DNA of 64,000 nucleotides from JAJDXW01 sp965223775 (GTDB taxonomy: Bacteria; Pseudomonadota; Gammaproteobacteria; HK1). This document shows positions 61,806 through 64,000 of this stretch, in pieces. The stretch spans positions 5,580,001 to 5,644,000 of the forward strand of contig OZ245021.1 of assembly GCA_965223775.1 (NCBI GenBank), read 5' to 3'. Below the pieces are notes generated by a model, which did not search any database, was not told the DNA's origin, and worked only from the letters and a program-made list of their open reading frames with translations. Position 1 is the first letter of the stretch; each line of letters starts with the position of its first letter. Both the position numbers and the translations under genes were made by a program.

Positions 61806-62357
61806 GTGAGACGCGCGCTCATGGAGACCGGGATCCGCCGCGCCCGCGACATCCGGGTCGCGCTCGGCGGCCTGTTGCTGGTCTCGATGGCGGTCAACCT
61901 GGCGCTCAGCGTGGGGCTTGCGAACCGCGAGACGGTGACGGTGCTGCTGCCCGCGGTCGCCGGTCCGGTGTGGGAGGTCGGCGGCGGGCGCGCCGGCGCA
62001 CGCTATCTCGAGGACATGGCGCGCACCGCGGCGGTGACGCTGCTCACGCTCACGCCCGAGAACGCGGCCCATGTGCGCCGCGCGGCGGCCCGGATGAGCC
62101 ATGCCTCGGCGCGCGGCGCGATCGGCGCCTGGGTCGAGGCCGAAGCGGGCCGCATGGCGGGGCGCGATCTGGCGACCGCGTTCTATCCCACGGACATCGA
62201 GGCCGACACCGGGCGGCTCACGGTCGAGATCGCGGGCGAGCTGGTGACCTGGATCGGGCGCGAGGAGGCGGCGCGGGCGGACCGGCGCTACCGGCTCGCC
62301 TTCCACATCGACGGCGGTCGCATCGGGCTGCTGCGCTTCGAGGAGCTGGAGGACTGA
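61806..62357 (+). CDS. traE: TraE conjugation protein
   Basis: About 183 residues from GTG 61806; ATG 61821 would give 178. A single N-terminal membrane span (LLLVSMAVNLALSVGLA) is followed by a periplasmic domain with YLEDMARTAAVTLLTLTPEN, FYPTDIEADTGRLTVEIAGE and a basic end, the TraE (VirB8-like) layout. GTG is slightly favoured because a G-rich Shine-Dalgarno stands just before it. It is part of the tra operon. Confidence 0.85.
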   Translation: MRRALMETGIRRARDIRVALGGLLLVSMAVNLALSVGLANRETVTVLLPAVAGPVWEVGGGRAGARYLEDMARTAAVTLLTLTPENAAHVRRAAARMSHASARGAIGAWVEAEAGRMAGRDLATAFYPTDIEADTGRLTVEIAGELVTWIGREEAARADRRYRLAFHIDGGRIGLLRFEELED

Positions 62358-62359
62358 CC

Positions 62360-63181
62360 ATGACACGGAAGAAATTCAAGGGGACCCGCACGGCCGCGCT
62401 GGCGGCACTGCTCGCCGCAGCGGCCGCGTTCGCCATGACGGCGGCGCCGGCGCGGGCGATGCAGATCCTGGACGCGGCCGACCACGCGGAGCTCGCTGCG
62501 GAGATCTCGGCGCGGGACGTGAGCCGCATCGCGCTCGGCGGCGACCGCATCCGGCGGGTGATCCGCAGCCCCGGCGGCTTCGCCGTCGAGCACGATCCCG
62601 GGAGCGGCGACCTCTACCTGCGGCCCGTGGCGCCGCCGGCGTCCGTGGCGGGCAGCCCGGTCACGCTGTTCATCGGCACCGAGCGGGGCTTCACCTACCG
62701 GCTGACGCTCACCCCTGCCGACCGGGGCTCGGCGCAGATCCTGATCCGCAACCCCGACGCCGCCTCGGCGGCGTTCGCCGGGCGCGGGGCCGGGTCGGGC
62801 GATCCCCGGATCGGGGTCCGGGGCGGGCCCCGGGTGGCGGCGCTGGTGCGGCTGGTGCGCGCGGTGGCGCGCCGCGAGGTGTTGCCGGGATACGAGATCG
62901 TGCCGGGGACCGGAGAGGCTCCGGACGGGCTCACGGTCATCGAGACCTGGCGGGGGCCGCGCTTCGCGGCGCATGTGGTCGAGGCCGGCCGCGGCCCGAG
63001 CGCGGGCACCGATGCGCACGACGCCGCGGCCCTCGCCGGGACCGTGTTCGACGGTGAAGACGGTGCGCGGGTTGCGGCGCTGTGGCTGGCGCCGCCCGGG
63101 AGCGGACCCTCGGGCGGGCGGCTCGCCGTGCTGATCACCGAGACCGTTTCCGGGGCCGCGCCGGCGGGAGACCCGCGATGA
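62360..63181 (+). CDS. traK: TraK conjugation protein (secretin-like, VirB9-related)
   Basis: A 273-residue exported protein: signal peptide (LAALLAAAAAFAMTAAPARA, cleavage near residue 33), then DRIRRVIRSPGGFAVEHDPG and DLYLRPVAPPASVAGSPVTL, which match the first TraK domain. GFTYRLTLTPADRGSAQILI leads to the C-terminal domain. TraK forms the outer-membrane ring with TraB and TraV. It starts 2 bases after traE and its stop overlaps traB as ATGA. Confidence 0.85.
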   Translation: MTRKKFKGTRTAALAALLAAAAAFAMTAAPARAMQILDAADHAELAAEISARDVSRIALGGDRIRRVIRSPGGFAVEHDPGSGDLYLRPVAPPASVAGSPVTLFIGTERGFTYRLTLTPADRGSAQILIRNPDAASAAFAGRGAGSGDPRIGVRGGPRVAALVRLVRAVARREVLPGYEIVPGTGEAPDGLTVIETWRGPRFAAHVVEAGRGPSAGTDAHDAAALAGTVFDGEDGARVAALWLAPPGSGPSGGRLAVLITETVSGAAPAGDPR

Positions 63182-64000
63182 GCGCCGCCGGACGCAACCG
63201 CTCCGGCGCGGGCGCGACCGACGGCGAGGCGCAAGCCGTGCGCCGGCGCCAGCTGGTGCTGTTCTCCGTCATCGCCGCCGCGGTGCTGGTCGTGCTGGCC
63301 GCGTGGCTCGGCGCCGGCGGCGGCAAGGGTCCGGCGCCGGCCGGCGGCATCGAGGCCGAGCTCGCCGGCCCGGACATGCCCGAGAAGGTCTGGACCCGGC
63401 GCTCGGAGGCGCGGATCGGCGCCATCGAGGCGAGGCTGCGCGAGATGCAGGGCGCGGCGCGGCGGCTCGCCGCCGAGAACGAGCGGCTGCGCGCGAGGCT
63501 GGTCGAGGATGGCGGGGACGCGCGCAGAGTCATCGACCGGCAGAAGGCGGCGATCGACGAGCTCGAGCGGCGCCTACGGGCGGTCCCGGCGCCGGGAGAG
63601 GCGCCGGGCGCCCCGCCCGGCTCGGACCCCTACTTCCGGGTGCCGGCCGCCACGCCGTCGGGCGCCCGGCCCGCTGGCGCGCCCGTGGCGCCGGCGCCGT
63701 TGATCGAGACGTTCGAGCTGGAGGGCGATCCCGGGGGTTCGGGGACGGGCCCGCGCAGCGGCGCGGAGACCGTCGCCGAGGCGGTCGAGAAATCCGTCGC
63801 GCGCTGGCTGCCGGCGGGCGCCCACGCCGAGGCGGTCGTGCTGGCGGGCGTCGACGCCTCGGCCGGGGTCTCGTCACAGGGCGACCCGCGCCCGGTGCTG
63901 TTCCGCATCACCGGCCCGGCCTGGACCGCGGCGCCATCGGGGTCGGGGGACGGCGCGGCGCTCCGCGTCGACATCGCTGGCTGCACGGTGACCGGCGCCG
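63178..64000 (+). CDS. traB: TraB conjugation protein, N-terminal part
   Basis: The first 274 residues of a TraB (VirB10-like) protein run to the window edge without a stop. A basic N-terminus is followed by one membrane span (LVLFSVIAAAVLVVLAAWLG), a coiled coil (about residues 78-130, EARLREMQGAARRLAAENER) and a Pro-rich linker. AHAEAVVLAGVDASAGVSSQ then starts the C-terminal barrel domain, which bridges inner and outer membranes. The gene starts at ATG 63178, overlapping the traK stop. The rest of the operon lies outside. Confidence 0.88.
   Translation, partial: MSAAGRNRSGAGATDGEAQAVRRRQLVLFSVIAAAVLVVLAAWLGAGGGKGPAPAGGIEAELAGPDMPEKVWTRRSEARIGAIEARLREMQGAARRLAAENERLRARLVEDGGDARRVIDRQKAAIDELERRLRAVPAPGEAPGAPPGSDPYFRVPAATPSGARPAGAPVAPAPLIETFELEGDPGGSGTGPRSGAETVAEAVEKSVARWLPAGAHAEAVVLAGVDASAGVSSQGDPRPVLFRITGPAWTAAPSGSGDGAALRVDIAGCTVTGA

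Overview
The window is from a high-GC Gram-negative bacterium, most likely a proteobacterium. The evidence is Liv-type ABC importers, an F-type conjugation set (TraA-L-E-K-B), IS66 and ISAs1 elements, a TbpB-like lipoprotein and a very large protein ending in an outer-membrane barrel. The DUF6499/DUF2285-type gene beside the tra genes would suit an alphaproteobacterium, but this is inference and the species is not identifiable from the sequence.

Left part, 1-14.1 kb, looks like ordinary chromosome. It holds two consecutive LivHMGF-type ABC importer sets (the first permease is cut by the window edge and no binding protein is present), a small exported His/Met-tailed protein, an HpcH/HpaI-type aldolase, a VapBC-like toxin-antitoxin pair with a palindromic operator, E1-alpha and E1-beta of a 2-oxoacid or acetoin dehydrogenase, a Cys-type sulfatase and an exported c-type cytochrome-like protein.

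From 14.4 kb onward the window is mosaic accessory DNA. A MITE-like element and a 34-codon hydantoinase stub lead into a tyrosine integrase (14.9 kb). Next come an AT-rich gene with PD-(D/E)XK-like residues, a codirectional tnpA-tnpB-transposase unit whose large protein is a DruA (DUF4338) domain fused to an ISAs1 transposase, a broken IS66 tnpC, an AT-rich membrane protein, and an island with a HEPN/zinc-finger protein, an S24-type repressor lacking the usual serine, and a DUF2971 protein. HU-like genes or remnants occur four times; three of them carry the same roughly 230-bp repeat on their 3' side. Broken genes are common: adenylate cyclase, SSB stub, HIRAN, RTX, IS5, integrase tail.

29-47 kb carries surface and host-interaction type genes: a metzincin lipoprotein with a TbpB-like tail, an exported ankyrin protein with its coiled-coil partner, two MITE/IS insertions and a further transposase.

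44.7-59.4 kb is the most striking locus. A single-polypeptide sensor kinase-response regulator (GAF-PAS-HisKA-HATPase-REC-winged helix) is divergent from a 3885-residue adhesin-like protein. The region between them contains 38 perfect copies of the pentamer GAGCC. A decayed copy of the same locus, without the expanded repeat, lies at 33.0-34.8 kb. The pentamer array is placed so that gain or loss of units changes which downstream frame an upstream ATG reads, suggesting a phase-variable surface system. The window ends in an F-type conjugation operon, so much of 15-64 kb may belong to an integrative conjugative element, though its ends cannot be fixed here.
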